DNA of 64,000 bases from Sphingomonadales bacterium (GCA_016707885.1 JADJGU010000001.1:62001-126000), one strand, 5' to 3'; positions 17,619 to 26,853 are shown, numbered from the stretch's first letter. A program made the numbers and translations. Notes: a model not told the origin generated them from the sequence alone.

Positions 17619-19070
17619 TTGACGGAACTGGTATCCTACGAACCTGCAACAGGGGCCGAGCTGTGGCGCGGCGCGACCAGTGATGTCGATGCGGCTGTTG
17701 CTGCCGCTCGAGCTGCTTGGCCCAATTGGGCCGCCGCTCCGCTGAGTGACAGGATTGCAATAGTCCGGTCGTTCGGAAGCCGGGTGAAGGCCGATCTGGA
17801 AAATTTTGCCGACTGTATCGCTCGCGAAACGGGCAAGCCATTGTGGGAAGCGCGTAACGAAGTCGAATCCGTCGTTAACAAGGTTGATATCTCGGTCAAG
17901 GCCTATGCCGACCGCACTTCGCAACGCCGCTTCGATGGTAAGCCGGGGACGCGTAATGCAGTCCGGCACAAACCGCATGGCGTGCTCGCGGTACTTGGAC
18001 CCTATAATTTCCCCGCGCATTTGCCCAACGGCCATATCGTTCCTGCGCTGATTGCAGGCAATGCGATTGTCTTCAAACCGAGCGAAAAAACGCCAGCAGT
18101 CGGCGAGATGCTGGTCGAGTATTTTCGAATGGCCGGGATCCCTGACGGGGTCATCAAAATCGTGCAGGGTGGGCCAGACACCGGAAAGGCCCTTTCCGGC
18201 CATCCCGGATTGGACGGCCTGCTGTTTACCGGATCCGCACAGACGGGGATTGCGCTTAACCGGCAATTTGCTTCACGCCCGGACAAGATATTGGCGCTTG
18301 AAATGGGCGGAAATAATCCGGTCATTGTCTGGGATACACACGATATGCACAGCGCCGCCGTGCTGGTTGTGCAATCATCCTTTCTGTCAGCAGGGCAACG
18401 CTGCACCGCCGCCCGACGGTTGATCATCAAACAGAGCCTGTACGATCAGTTCATTCCCGAGCTGAAGCGACTGGTGGACCGGCTAGTCATTGACGAACCG
18501 CATGCAGAGGTGCCACCGTTCATGGGGCCCGTCATCGACAATGCGTCCGCCGATGGCCTGACCGAGAGCTTCCTGGCGCTGATGAGCCATGGCGGACGCC
18601 CGATCCGGCATATGACCCGTCCACAACCCGAACGGCCTTTCCTGTCACCGGGTATCATCGACGTCACCAATATGCGCGAACGGCCGGATATCGAACTGTT
18701 CGGTCCCTTACTCCAGGTTATTCGTGTTGAGACATTTGGCGAAGCCATCGACGAGGCGAACAATACACGCTTTGGCCTGTCCGCCTCGCTGATCGGCGGA
18801 ACGCCGGAACAATATAACGAATTCTGGGCGAATAGCCGCGCCGGGGTGGTCAACTGGAATCAGCCCACCAACGGGGCCTCGTCCGCGGCGCCTTTCGGTG
18901 GCGTCGGGCTTTCGGGCAACCATCGCCCGAGTGCTTATTATGCCGCCGATTATTGCGCTTTTCCCGTCGTTTCATCCGAAGCCGATGTACCGAGGGCGAT
19001 GATCGGTATCGGCCTGCGCGATGATATGGTCGCTTTTTCCGATGACAGCGCGGTAGAATCCGCCAATTAG
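17619..19070 (+). CDS. astD: Succinylglutamate-semialdehyde dehydrogenase AstD-like
   Basis: A 483-residue NAD-dependent aldehyde dehydrogenase resembling AstD, which oxidises N-succinylglutamate semialdehyde in the arginine succinyltransferase pathway. The opening TELVSYEPATGAELWRG, the LGPYNFPAHLPNGH strand, GNAIVFKPSEKTP, the catalytic Glu in ALEMGGNNPVIVW and Cys in SAGQRCTAARR are characteristic. Start is a TTG, supported by a GGGG about 11 bases upstream and by the family N-terminus. No other ast genes adjoin it, so the rest of the pathway must lie elsewhere or the enzyme works on another semialdehyde. Its stop overlaps a possible GTG start of nth. Confidence 0.87.
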   Translation: MTELVSYEPATGAELWRGATSDVDAAVAAARAAWPNWAAAPLSDRIAIVRSFGSRVKADLENFADCIARETGKPLWEARNEVESVVNKVDISVKAYADRTSQRRFDGKPGTRNAVRHKPHGVLAVLGPYNFPAHLPNGHIVPALIAGNAIVFKPSEKTPAVGEMLVEYFRMAGIPDGVIKIVQGGPDTGKALSGHPGLDGLLFTGSAQTGIALNRQFASRPDKILALEMGGNNPVIVWDTHDMHSAAVLVVQSSFLSAGQRCTAARRLIIKQSLYDQFIPELKRLVDRLVIDEPHAEVPPFMGPVIDNASADGLTESFLALMSHGGRPIRHMTRPQPERPFLSPGIIDVTNMRERPDIELFGPLLQVIRVETFGEAIDEANNTRFGLSASLIGGTPEQYNEFWANSRAGVVNWNQPTNGASSAAPFGGVGLSGNHRPSAYYAADYCAFPVVSSEADVPRAMIGIGLRDDMVAFSDDSAVESAN

Positions 19071-19078
19071 TGGCGGCT

Positions 19079-19729
19079 ATGAAAAAGGCGGACATATTCG
19101 AATTCTACCGTCGGTTGGCTGAGGATAACCCCTCGCCCGAAACCGAGCTGGAATATGGCAATGATTATCAGCTGCTGGTCGCAGTCGTTTTGTCGGCACA
19201 GGCGACCGATGTCGGGGTGAACAAGGCGACGAGGAAGCTTTTCGAAAGCGTCAAAACGCCGCAGCACATGCTCGATCTGGGGGAAGACGGGCTGAAACAG
19301 CATATCAAGACCATCGGCCTGTTCAACGCCAAGGCGAAAAATGTCATCGCACTGTCCGAAATATTGGTGCGCGATCATGATGGCGAGGTTCCGGCAGATC
19401 GCGATCTGCTCGAAACCTTGCCGGGGGTTGGACGAAAGACCGCCAATGTGGTGATGAACACCGCATTTGGTGCGGAAACCTTTGCCGTCGACACCCACAT
19501 CTTCCGCGTCGGCAACCGTACTGGCCTTGCCAAGGGCAAAACGCCGCTTGCGGTGGAAAAGCAGCTCGACAAGAAAACCCCGGACCCGTTCCGCCTGGGC
19601 GCACACCACTGGCTGATCCTGCATGGCCGCTATGTCTGCAAGGCCCGGACGCCCGAATGCTGGCGTTGCGTCGTTGCCGATTTGTGCAGCTTCAAGCCCA
19701 AAAGTGCCGCGCCAAAGCGCAAATCCTGA
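19079..19729 (+). CDS. nth: Endonuclease III
   Basis: A 216-residue DNA glycosylase/AP lyase for oxidised pyrimidines in base-excision repair. The helix-hairpin-helix reads LLETLPGVGRKTANVV with the catalytic Lys after VLSAQATD; the catalytic Asp is in FAVDTHIFRV. The C-terminal iron-sulphur cluster ligands C-x6-C-x2-C-x5-C are intact (CKARTPECWRCVVADLC). ATG at 19079 was chosen over GTG at 19070; either gives a normal N-terminus. Tightly packed after astD and likely cotranscribed. Confidence 0.95.
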   Translation: MKKADIFEFYRRLAEDNPSPETELEYGNDYQLLVAVVLSAQATDVGVNKATRKLFESVKTPQHMLDLGEDGLKQHIKTIGLFNAKAKNVIALSEILVRDHDGEVPADRDLLETLPGVGRKTANVVMNTAFGAETFAVDTHIFRVGNRTGLAKGKTPLAVEKQLDKKTPDPFRLGAHHWLILHGRYVCKARTPECWRCVVADLCSFKPKSAAPKRKS

Positions 19730-19824
19730 CCCGCGTGACAGCAAGCCTTTGATCTTGCGCAAAGCGCGGTGAGGAAAACATCGCCATATTGTCTTCTGTT
19801 GAACCAGAACACAAAGGACAGAAA

Positions 19825-20076
19825 ATGAGCCATGTTTCGCACGAACTGCACGCCGAATTTCCCGAAGATGCCGAAATCCTGCACAGCCTGAAGGTTGGCG
19901 ACCCGAAATTTGCCAAGCTCGCCGACCATTATCACGATCTCAATCGCGAGATTCATCGGATCGAAGCGGGAATCGAACCGGCATCCGATGCACGTGCCGA
20001 AGAACTTAAAAAGGAACGGCTGTCGATTCTAGATCAGGTTTCGGCTATGATTTCCGCCGCAAAGGCAGGAGCATAA
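19825..20076 (+). CDS. DUF465/YdcH family protein
   Basis: An 83-residue coiled-coil-prone protein of the DUF465 (YdcH) family. Typical marks are HELHAEFPEDAEILHSLK, FAKLADHYHDLNREIHRIE and a C-terminal helical LKKERLSILDQVSAMI. Members are small and widespread; their role is unsettled. The ATG at 19825 follows an AAAGGA site and begins at the conserved region, which rules out the 36-base longer frame. It is 2 bases upstream of the DksA-type gene, so the two are probably translated from one message. Confidence 0.85.
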   Translation: MSHVSHELHAEFPEDAEILHSLKVGDPKFAKLADHYHDLNREIHRIEAGIEPASDARAEELKKERLSILDQVSAMISAAKAGA

Positions 20077-20078
20077 GC

Positions 20079-20411
20079 ATGACCGATCTTAACAGCGTCA
20101 AAGCCGGGCTGGAAGCAAAGCTGGCCGAATTGAAAAGCCGCGCCGCGCGTATCGAAGCCGATCTGGCAGAGCCGCACAGCGCCGACTTTGCCGAGCAGGC
20201 AACGGAGCGCGAGGATGACGATGCGCTGGAAGGCCAGGATGCCTTGCTTGGCCGCGAAATCGTCGCGGTCAAGGCGGCTTTGGCGCGGTTGGAAGATGGC
20301 AGTTACGGCGAATGCACACGCTGCGGTGAAGACGTGGGCGAAAAGCGGCTAGACGCCTATCCCGAGGCTGCGCTTTGCATCAATTGCGCACGTGAGGTCG
20401 AACAGCACTAG
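20079..20411 (+). CDS. DksA/TraR-type zinc-finger protein
   Basis: A 110-residue member of the TraR/DksA family, which binds in the RNA polymerase secondary channel or acts as a related regulator. A coiled coil (about 8-80) carries an acidic tip, EREDDDALEG. A C4 zinc finger follows, with CTRCGEDVGEKRL and CINCAREV. It is shorter than DksA proper (about 150), closer to the TraR/YbiI class. AGGAG lies shortly upstream of the ATG. The gene ends overlapping the stop of the convergent AI-2E family gene by 4 bases. Confidence 0.85.
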   Translation: MTDLNSVKAGLEAKLAELKSRAARIEADLAEPHSADFAEQATEREDDDALEGQDALLGREIVAVKAALARLEDGSYGECTRCGEDVGEKRLDAYPEAALCINCAREVEQH

Positions 20412-21511
20412 GCTGAGGCCTGCTGCGCGATAGCCCTGTTTTCGGTGAAGATTTCCCATGCGGAGATGAACATCGCCGCAATGACAGGGCCGACGATCAG
20501 GCCATTAATGCCCAGCACGCTCAATCCGCCCAGCGTTGAAATCAGCACGACATAGTCGGGCATTTGCGTATCCTGACCGACGAGTATCGGGCGCAGGACA
20601 TTGTCGACCATGCTGATCACGAAAATGCCTAGCAGCAAAAGTGTAATGCCTTCCCACATGCTGCCGGTTGCCAGCAGATAGATCGACACCGGAACCCAGA
20701 TTATGCCGGTGCCGACAGCGGGAATGAGCGAGAACAACCCCATAACCACACCCCAAAGCACGGCTGCTCTTATGTCAAGGAAGGCAAATATGACGCCGCC
20801 CAATATGCCTTGGACAATGGCAACCACGATGCTGCCCTTTACTGTTGCACGGATTACCGTGGTGAACTTGTCGAAAAAGGCTTTGCGCTGCTCTGCGCGC
20901 ATCGGGATGGCCTCTCCGATGCGGCGGGTGATCTGGCGGCCATCGCGCAACAGAAAATAGGTGAGGTACAGCATCACACCCAGTGCCATCGCAAAGTTGA
21001 AGGCGCGCTGCCCGACTGACACCGCTTGCCCTGCAATGATTTGCACCCCACTTGTCACCAGCGCGCTGGCCTTTGACTGCAGTTCCTCAAAATCAGGGGT
21101 GAAATAGCGCCCCGCCATATCCTGCCAACGCTGCGGGATGACGGCCTGAAGCTCCTGCCCCAGCTTGGCGAAGTCGATTTCCTTGGTCTGCACCGAATCA
21201 TAAGTGCGGAGCGCCTCATCAACCATCAGCGAGCCGACGATAAAGGCGGGAATGATCACCAGCGCAATCACCAGCAACAGCGTGAGCGATGCCACCGTGT
21301 TCTTGCGCGCGGGCATTTTGAGCAACAGCCGGTCGTGGACAGGGGCGAACGCAATCGTCACCACCAGCGCCCACAGGATTGCGCCAAAAAAAGGCCAAGC
21401 AATCCACGCCATCGCCAGCGACACCGCGAGCAAGAAGCCAACCAGCACGCGATCTTCAAACTGCGTATCAAGCGCTGTTGCCGTCTGTCGGGGCTTGGAT
21501 TTGTCGTTCAT
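20408..21511 (-). CDS. AI-2E family (PerM/YdgG-like) permease
   Basis: A 367-residue polytopic inner-membrane protein of the AI-2E transporter/PerM family, with about eight hydrophobic helices. It opens with LVGFLLAVSLAMAWIAWPFFGAIL and has the family signature region around GILGGVIFAFLDIRAAVLWG, LIPAVGTGIIWVPVSIYL and GISVISMVDNVLRPILVG-like sequence. Members export signals, or act as ion/proton-coupled carriers; substrate cannot be deduced. No neighbour suggests a substrate. Convergent with the DksA-type gene. Confidence 0.87.
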   Translation of the reverse strand: MNDKSKPRQTATALDTQFEDRVLVGFLLAVSLAMAWIAWPFFGAILWALVVTIAFAPVHDRLLLKMPARKNTVASLTLLLVIALVIIPAFIVGSLMVDEALRTYDSVQTKEIDFAKLGQELQAVIPQRWQDMAGRYFTPDFEELQSKASALVTSGVQIIAGQAVSVGQRAFNFAMALGVMLYLTYFLLRDGRQITRRIGEAIPMRAEQRKAFFDKFTTVIRATVKGSIVVAIVQGILGGVIFAFLDIRAAVLWGVVMGLFSLIPAVGTGIIWVPVSIYLLATGSMWEGITLLLLGIFVISMVDNVLRPILVGQDTQMPDYVVLISTLGGLSVLGINGLIVGPVIAAMFISAWEIFTENRAIAQQASA

Positions 21512-21713
21512 GCTATCAGGACTAACGCCTAATCAGCCCGATGTCATGTGCAGAGTTAGGCGGATAATACAGCTTGGCTATTTGCCGCAGAACGGTTTGA
21601 TGTTACTTCAACGCCGAATCCGATGAGGGAATAATGCAAGAGATTGCCATCCGTTGAACCGGCGCGCGTGACCTGCCCATGAGGTAGGCGAACGCTGACC
21701 GCCGACCGTGAAA

Positions 21714-21738
21714 GCCGAAATGCGCATCGCGTTTCGGC
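21714..21738. promoter_or_regulatory. Stem-loop upstream of the YjhX-like gene
   Basis: GCCGAAA (21714-21720) pairs with TTTCGGC (21732-21738) around an 11-base loop, 31 bases before the ATG at 21770. No T tract follows, so it is not an obvious terminator. It could be a regulatory hairpin in the leader of the YjhX-like gene, or chance. The 258-base gap between the two divergent genes holds no other clear feature. Confidence 0.25.
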
Positions 21739-21769
21739 AGAGTTTCCGCGTTCAACGGACAGGTTTTCC

Positions 21770-22027
21770 ATGAATGTTTCAAAATATGAACAGCGCGTGC
21801 TGCACGCGCTGGCGCAAGGCGGCTCGATCATCCACCGCTTTGACGATAAAGGCCGTATCATCGAGGTCGATTGCATGAACCGCGATGGCTGGCGGTTGGG
21901 AGATTGCACCGTCGCGGTTTTCCAGAAGCTGCGGCGCAAAAGGCTGATCGCCAGCACAGGCGGCGCACCCTATCGCATAACGCGAGAAGGTTTGCGGGCG
22001 GTGCGGGGGCAGTTGGATAATCGTTAG
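21770..22027 (+). CDS. yjhX: YjhX family (UPF0386) protein
   Basis: An 85-residue winged-helix-like protein of the YjhX/UPF0386 family. Family marks are KYEQRVLHALAQGGSI, the internal DCTVAVFQKLRRKRLI and the very conserved C-terminus REGLRAVRGQLDNR. In E. coli YjhX is described as a toxin with YjhQ as antitoxin; no antitoxin-like acetyltransferase gene adjoins this copy, so a toxin role here is only a possibility. Its stop overlaps the convergent hydrolase end by 4 bases. Confidence 0.88.
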   Translation: MNVSKYEQRVLHALAQGGSIIHRFDDKGRIIEVDCMNRDGWRLGDCTVAVFQKLRRKRLIASTGGAPYRITREGLRAVRGQLDNR

Positions 22028-22914
22028 CCGTGCCGGGCCGCGTGGTCGGTTATCAAGCCAACCATGCGGTCCACCTGCGACGGCGGCAGGTCATGCGCCA
22101 TTTCGTCGATAATCTCCAGCCGAGCACCCGGCACATGGCGAGCGATGTCGACACTGCCATCTGTGGGCACCAGCGGGTCCGCCCCGCCATGGATGACGAG
22201 TGTTGGCGTTGTGATGGTCTTCAGGCGCTCGACCCGGCTGCCATCGGCGATGATCGCGAGCAACTGGCGCCTGGTGCCGATCGGATAATAGCCGCGATCA
22301 AAGGCGAGACCGGTCATTTCGGCATGGGCGTTTTCCGGGCGGGCGGGATCGGGATAGGAGAAGGATTTCACCAGCGCGGCCCCAAAGGCGACTGCCGCAT
22401 CACGGTCGGCTCCCGATGGACGGTTCGCCATCATCCCCCTACGAATGTCCGCGCGAGGGCCGGGCAATCCCGGCGCGCCGCTGGAGGACATGATCGATGT
22501 CATGCTCAAAAGGCGCTCGCGATGGTTTGCCGCCATCAGCTGCACGATCATTCCGCCCATCGAAGCCCCGACCACATGCGCGCGTTCGACGTCAAGCGCA
22601 TCGAGCAGCCCGATCCCGTCCTTCGCCATATCGGAAAGCGTGTAGCCAACTCCCAGCGGCAGGCCGAAACGGGCCTTCAACATCGACCACACCAGATTGG
22701 GCGTCGCCGCCTGCTCCATCCTCTGCGACATGCCGACGTCGCGGTTATCATAACGGATAACGCGAAAGCCCTTGCCGACGAGCCCATGAACAAACTCGTC
22801 CGGCCAGGCAATCATCTGCGCGCCCAAGCCCATGACGAGCAGGATTGCGGGAGCGTCGGTTGGGCCGTGGTCTTCGTAATGTAGCTCAACGCCGTTCGCT
22901 TTGACCTTCGGCAT
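22024..22914 (-). CDS. Alpha/beta hydrolase
   Basis: A 296-residue alpha/beta hydrolase, possibly an esterase or lipase-like enzyme. Visible elements are the oxyanion strand ILLVMGLGAQMIAWP, RYDNRDVGMS, the nucleophile elbow VVGASMGGMIVQ, the acid in VIHGGADPLVP and the catalytic His in MAHDLPPSQ. Substrate unknown. It starts 3 bases after the uvrC stop, so it is likely read from the uvrC message. No frameshift here. Confidence 0.85.
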   Translation of the reverse strand: MPKVKANGVELHYEDHGPTDAPAILLVMGLGAQMIAWPDEFVHGLVGKGFRVIRYDNRDVGMSQRMEQAATPNLVWSMLKARFGLPLGVGYTLSDMAKDGIGLLDALDVERAHVVGASMGGMIVQLMAANHRERLLSMTSIMSSSGAPGLPGPRADIRRGMMANRPSGADRDAAVAFGAALVKSFSYPDPARPENAHAEMTGLAFDRGYYPIGTRRQLLAIIADGSRVERLKTITTPTLVIHGGADPLVPTDGSVDIARHVPGARLEIIDEMAHDLPPSQVDRMVGLITDHAARHG

Positions 22915-22917
22915 TAT

Positions 22918-24855
22918 TCACCCTCCCCCATGATAAAAATCATATATTGTTTGCGCCACCGTGGCTGACACGCCTGGCGCCTTCTGTAAATCCTCTAAGC
23001 TGGCCGAGCGCACTGCGCGGGCCGTGCCGAAATGCAGCAGTAACGCCTTTTTACGCGCAGGGCCGATGCCGGGCACTTCGTCCAATGGGCTGGCGGTGAT
23101 TGCCTTGGCGCGCTTGGTGCGGTGGGCGCCGATGGCGTAGCGGTGCACTTCGTCGCGCAGGCGTTGCAGGTAGAACAGCACCGGAGCGTTCACCGGCAAC
23201 GTCAGTTCGCGGCCATCGGGGAAGTGGAAGACTTCGCGCCCGTCGCGGCCATGGTGCGGGCCCTTGGCGATGCCAATGAACGGCACATCCTCGATCCCCA
23301 ACCGCTCGAACACCTCGCGCACCGCGCTCACTTGCCCCTTGCCACCGTCGATCAAGACGAGGTCGGGCCATTCGCCCTTGTCCCGATCCGGATCCTCCTC
23401 CTGCGCGCGGGCAAAGCGCCGCTCCATCACTTCGCGCATCATCGCAAAGTCATCATCGGTCGCGGCCTGTTTGATGTTGAATTTGCGATACTGACCCTTG
23501 ATGAAGCCTTCGGGCCCCGCAACCACCATCGCGCCCAGTGCGTTGCTACCCTGAATATGACTGTTGTCGTAAATCTCGATCCGCTGCGGCGGTTCGGAAA
23601 GATCAAACAGTTCGGCAACTTCGCGCAGCAATTTGCCCTGCGTTGTGGTTTCCGCCAGCCGCCGGTCGAGCGCCTCCTCAGCATTGCGCTTCGCCTGCGC
23701 GACCAGCCTTGTACGGTCGCCACGCTGGGGAACCGCGATTTCAACCTTGCGCCCTGCCCTTTCGCTCAGCGCCTCGGCCAACAAGTCTGCTTCGGGCAGG
23801 TCTCGATCGAGCAGCAGCAACCGCGCCGGCGGAACTTCCTCGTAAAACTGCGCGAGCACCAGCGTCAACACCTCTTCCTCGCTGCTGTCCTGGATGTGCG
23901 ATGGGAAGAAGGCGCGATGGCCCCAATTCTGTCCGCCCCGGATGAAAAAGGCCTGGATGCCAATCACACCCTGCTTGTGCGCCAGCGCGAAGATATCGGC
24001 ATCGCCAATCCCCGCCGCGTTGATTGCCTGGCTCCCTTGGATGAAGGTCAGTGCCTTCAACCGGTCGCGCACCATCGCCGCTCGTTCGAAATCTAGCGCC
24101 TCGGCCGCGCCCTCCATTTCCTTCGCCAGCTTGGCCTGCACCGCGGTCGATTTGCCGCCGAGGAAGGCCTTGGCGTCGGCCACCAGCTCGGCATAGCCCG
24201 CCTTGTCGATCCGCCCCACACAGGGCGCCGAGCAGCGCTTGATCTGGTAGAGCAGACAAGGTCGGTCACGGTTGTTGAAGAAGCTGTCGGTGCAGCTGCG
24301 CAGCAGAAACAGCTTTTCGAGCGCGTTCAGCGTGACATTGACCGAACCGGCGCTGGCAAAGGGACCGTAATATTCGCCCTTATGCCGCCGTGCCCCGCGA
24401 TGCTTCTGGATACGTGGGAAATCATGGTCGGCACGCAGCAGGATGAAGGGGAAGCTTTTGTCGTCACGCAGCAAGACATTGTAGGCGGGGCGGTAACGCT
24501 TGATTAGTTGCGCCTCGAGCAACAGCGCCTCTGCCTCGCTGTTGGTCGTGACAATCGTCATGCTGCGCGTCAGCGACACCATCCGTCGCAACCGGTTGGG
24601 CAGCCGATCAACCTGCGTATAATTGGTGACGCGGTTCCGGAGCGCCCGCGCCTTCCCCACATAGAGCACATCGCCGCGCGCATCGTGCATGCGATAGACG
24701 CCGGGCTTGGCTGGCAATGTTTTCCAGACATTGCGGATCGCCGCAACCCCGCCCTCCAGATCGGGCTGGTCCGCGCCGCGCACGGCATAGGTCTGCGCCT
24801 CCTCGTTAAAGCGAGAAGCCGAGTTGGGCTGGTCTGGACGGTCGGCCTTTGACAT
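22918..24855 (-). CDS. uvrC: Excinuclease ABC subunit C
   Basis: A 645-residue nucleotide-excision repair endonuclease that makes both incisions with UvrB. Domains in order: an N-terminal GIY-YIG nuclease (PAKPGVYRMHDARGDVLYVG, about 49-130), a UVR motif for UvrB binding (about 240-275), the UvrC RNase H-like nuclease domain with RIEIYDNSHIQG and LVLIDGGKGQ, and C-terminal tandem helix-hairpin-helix (PLDEVPGIGPARKKALLLHFG). A non-conserved N-terminal tail of about 40 residues precedes the nuclease. Divergent from the 24901 SDR gene. Confidence 0.97.
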   Translation of the reverse strand: MSKADRPDQPNSASRFNEEAQTYAVRGADQPDLEGGVAAIRNVWKTLPAKPGVYRMHDARGDVLYVGKARALRNRVTNYTQVDRLPNRLRRMVSLTRSMTIVTTNSEAEALLLEAQLIKRYRPAYNVLLRDDKSFPFILLRADHDFPRIQKHRGARRHKGEYYGPFASAGSVNVTLNALEKLFLLRSCTDSFFNNRDRPCLLYQIKRCSAPCVGRIDKAGYAELVADAKAFLGGKSTAVQAKLAKEMEGAAEALDFERAAMVRDRLKALTFIQGSQAINAAGIGDADIFALAHKQGVIGIQAFFIRGGQNWGHRAFFPSHIQDSSEEEVLTLVLAQFYEEVPPARLLLLDRDLPEADLLAEALSERAGRKVEIAVPQRGDRTRLVAQAKRNAEEALDRRLAETTTQGKLLREVAELFDLSEPPQRIEIYDNSHIQGSNALGAMVVAGPEGFIKGQYRKFNIKQAATDDDFAMMREVMERRFARAQEEDPDRDKGEWPDLVLIDGGKGQVSAVREVFERLGIEDVPFIGIAKGPHHGRDGREVFHFPDGRELTLPVNAPVLFYLQRLRDEVHRYAIGAHRTKRAKAITASPLDEVPGIGPARKKALLLHFGTARAVRSASLEDLQKAPGVSATVAQTIYDFYHGGG

Positions 24856-24900
24856 CTAGTTTCAAAATGCTACTTAATTTGGATCTAAGGAGGACATTAG

Positions 24901-25623
24901 ATGCAAGTTTCGGGAAAGACCATATTGTTGACCGGTGGTACCGACGGCATCGGGCGTGAACTGGCCGGGCAACTAAAGGCCAAGGGGGCGACGGTCATCG
25001 TCACCGGACGAACGCCGGAGCGGATCGCGGCGGCCGAGGCGGCGGGCTATGAAGTGATAATGGCCGATCTGTCGTCGCAGGCAGGCGTCGACGCTATCCT
25101 GACTGCGGTCAAAGGCCGGGATATCGATATATTGATCAACAATGCGGGCCTCGGCAGCGATCATGATTTCCGCGAGGCTATGCCCGATCTGGCCGACAAT
25201 GACCGCTGCATCGCAGCAAACCTCAAAGCGCCCATCCACCTGATTACGAACCTGATGCCGGTGCTGAAATCCCGGCCCGTGGCGATGATCGTCAATGTGA
25301 CGTCTGGCTTGGCCATCGCACCACGCGCGGGCGGTCCGATCTATTGCGCCACCAAGGCCGGACTGCGCAGCTATACGCTGGCGCTGCGCGAACAGATGAA
25401 GAATAGCCGGGTGCATGTTCTCGAAGTGTTGCCGCCGGTTGTCGAGACCAAGCTGACCGCCGGACGCGGTAGCCGCAAAATGAGCGCGCAGGCCTGTGCT
25501 GCCGAAATCGTTCAGGCGATAGAAGCCAATGCCAAGGAAGCCAATGTCGGCATGACCAAGATTCTGCGCCTGGTTGAAAGCATCTCCCCCGCGCTGGCGC
25601 GAAAGATCATGATCCGATTTTGA
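24901..25623 (+). CDS. Short-chain dehydrogenase/reductase (DltE-like)
   Basis: A 240-residue SDR oxidoreductase. The Rossmann loop TGGTDGIGREL is at the N-terminus, NNAG follows near 80, and the catalytic pair is VTSG ... YCATK. This DltE/YbbO-like subclass uses NAD(P)H on carbonyl substrates that remain unknown. A strong AGGAGG lies 7 bases before the ATG. The site is enclosed by a weak 6-bp inverted repeat (ATCTAA at 24883, TTAGAT at 24897) that puts the Shine-Dalgarno in the loop and the start codon in the stem. Stands alone. Confidence 0.87.
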   Translation: MQVSGKTILLTGGTDGIGRELAGQLKAKGATVIVTGRTPERIAAAEAAGYEVIMADLSSQAGVDAILTAVKGRDIDILINNAGLGSDHDFREAMPDLADNDRCIAANLKAPIHLITNLMPVLKSRPVAMIVNVTSGLAIAPRAGGPIYCATKAGLRSYTLALREQMKNSRVHVLEVLPPVVETKLTAGRGSRKMSAQACAAEIVQAIEANAKEANVGMTKILRLVESISPALARKIMIRF

Positions 25624-25630
25624 AGCAAGT

Positions 25631-25745
25631 CTCCCCTCGCGCTTGCGGGAGGGGTCAGGGGTGGGCCTGAGAGACACCCAAAGAAAAAGCGCGCCTCTGA
25701 CGAGACGCGCCCCACCCTTAGCCCCTACCGCTTGCGGGAGGGGGA
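25631..25745. repeat. Intergenic hairpin repeats between convergent genes (possible bidirectional terminator)
   Basis: The gap between the SDR gene and atpF contains repeated Sphingomonad-type motifs: CCCCTCGCGCTTGCGGGAGG near 25634, again CGCTTGCGGGAGGGG near 25728, and complementary GGTGGGCC / GCCCCACC segments in between. The unit can fold into C/G-rich hairpins on either strand. Placement between two converging stop codons suits transcription termination. The exact function is inferred. Confidence 0.55.
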
Positions 25746-25750
25746 TTGGG

Positions 25751-26365
25751 TCAGTTCAGCTTTGCAATCGTCGCATCGACGAGGCCGGCATCTGCTTTGG
25801 CATCATGATGCGCAGCGATCAGAGCTTCGGCGGCAGCGGCAGCAGCGGCAGCAGCCTTGGCGCGGACATCGGCAATAGCGGCGCGCTCGGCTGCAGCGAT
25901 CTTATCCTCAGCCGACTTGGCGCGGCGCGCAATCATCGCGGTAGCGTCAGTCTTCGCCTTGGCAACAATCGCCTTTGCATCTTCCTCCGCCTGCGCCTTC
26001 ATCGCTTCGGCGTCCGCGGCTGCCTGCTTCGCCTTGGCTTCATAATCGGCCTTGATGGCTTCGGCTTCCTTGCGCAGATTGGTCGCCTGATCGAGCTGGG
26101 CCTTGATGCCGTCAATCTGTTTGTCCAGCGCCGCGCCGATCATCGCGGGCACTTTCTTCCAGATGAACAAAGCGATGACGACGAGCATAGCGAGCGCGAC
26201 CCACATTGTCGCATCCATACCGAGAGCGGCGGGTGCGGCATGCGCCTCTCCGCCATGCGCTTCGGTTGAAGCATGCGTGTCGGCTACCGGTGCACCGTCA
26301 ACGGTTGTGTCGTCGATCACGGCCTTTTCGGTGGCCATGGCTTCAGGGGCTGCTGCCTGTGTCAT
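25751..26365 (-). CDS. atpF: ATP synthase F0 subunit b
   Basis: A 204-residue peripheral-stalk subunit of the F0F1 ATP synthase. A variable, negatively charged N-terminus (about 1-45) leads to the membrane helix MWVALAMLVVIALFIWKKVP (about 50-69). The rest is a long Ala/Lys/Glu-rich coiled coil that contacts F1. It is the longer of two b-type subunits; its start overlaps the stop of the preceding subunit by one base. Last gene of the F0 operon. The alanine-rich coil gives spurious reverse reading frames. Confidence 0.9.
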   Translation of the reverse strand: MTQAAAPEAMATEKAVIDDTTVDGAPVADTHASTEAHGGEAHAAPAALGMDATMWVALAMLVVIALFIWKKVPAMIGAALDKQIDGIKAQLDQATNLRKEAEAIKADYEAKAKQAAADAEAMKAQAEEDAKAIVAKAKTDATAMIARRAKSAEDKIAAAERAAIADVRAKAAAAAAAAAEALIAAHHDAKADAGLVDATIAKLN

Positions 26366-26853
26366 CAGCTCAATACCGCCTTCACTGCAGTCGCTGCCTG
26401 GGCAGCGCTAACCTTCGCACCCGAAACCTTGGCGACGATATCCGCCGCAGCTTCGGCTGCTACGCTTTCGATTCCCGCCATTGCCTTGGCGCGCGCCTTG
26501 GCGAGGTCAGCTTCAGCTGCTGCCAGCTTGGCCGAGATTTCCTCGTCCGCTTTGGCAAGACGTGCCTCCGCGTCCTTGGCGCCCTTGGCCTTGGCGGCAG
26601 CCGCCTTGGCTTGCGCTTCCCCGCGAGCGGCGTTCAGTGCCTCGCTCCCGCCCGCTACCAGTCCGTCGGCTTCGGCACGTGCCTTTTCGGCAGCGGCAAG
26701 GTCATCGGCAATCTTGCGATCGCGGGCTTCGACATTGGCGTCGATTTTCGACACCATGCCGCGGCCAATCACGAAATAGAGAATGCCGAAAACCAGCAGC
26801 ATCCAAAAGAACTGCGAGGCATAGGTTTCCAGTATCTGGGCGATTTGAGGCAT
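26365..26853 (-). CDS. ATP synthase F0 subunit b'
   Basis: A 162-residue second peripheral-stalk subunit (often named atpF' or atpG in alphaproteobacteria). MPQIAQILETYASQ precedes the membrane helix FWMLLVFGILYFVIGRGM, then a coiled coil rich in Ala, Lys and Glu. Presence of both b and b' is normal in alphaproteobacteria and forms a heterodimeric stalk. The gene is preceded by a GC-rich hairpin separating it from atpE. No frameshift. Confidence 0.9.
   Translation of the reverse strand: MPQIAQILETYASQFFWMLLVFGILYFVIGRGMVSKIDANVEARDRKIADDLAAAEKARAEADGLVAGGSEALNAARGEAQAKAAAAKAKGAKDAEARLAKADEEISAKLAAAEADLAKARAKAMAGIESVAAEAAADIVAKVSGAKVSAAQAATAVKAVLS

Noticed and set aside
23122..24096. 324-codon frame on the plus strand
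   Set aside because: Lies opposite uvrC in a region of intact UvrC sequence.
25751..26853. Plus-strand alanine-rich frames opposite atpF and atpF'
   Set aside because: Produced by reverse reading of Ala/Lys/Glu-rich coiled-coil codons.
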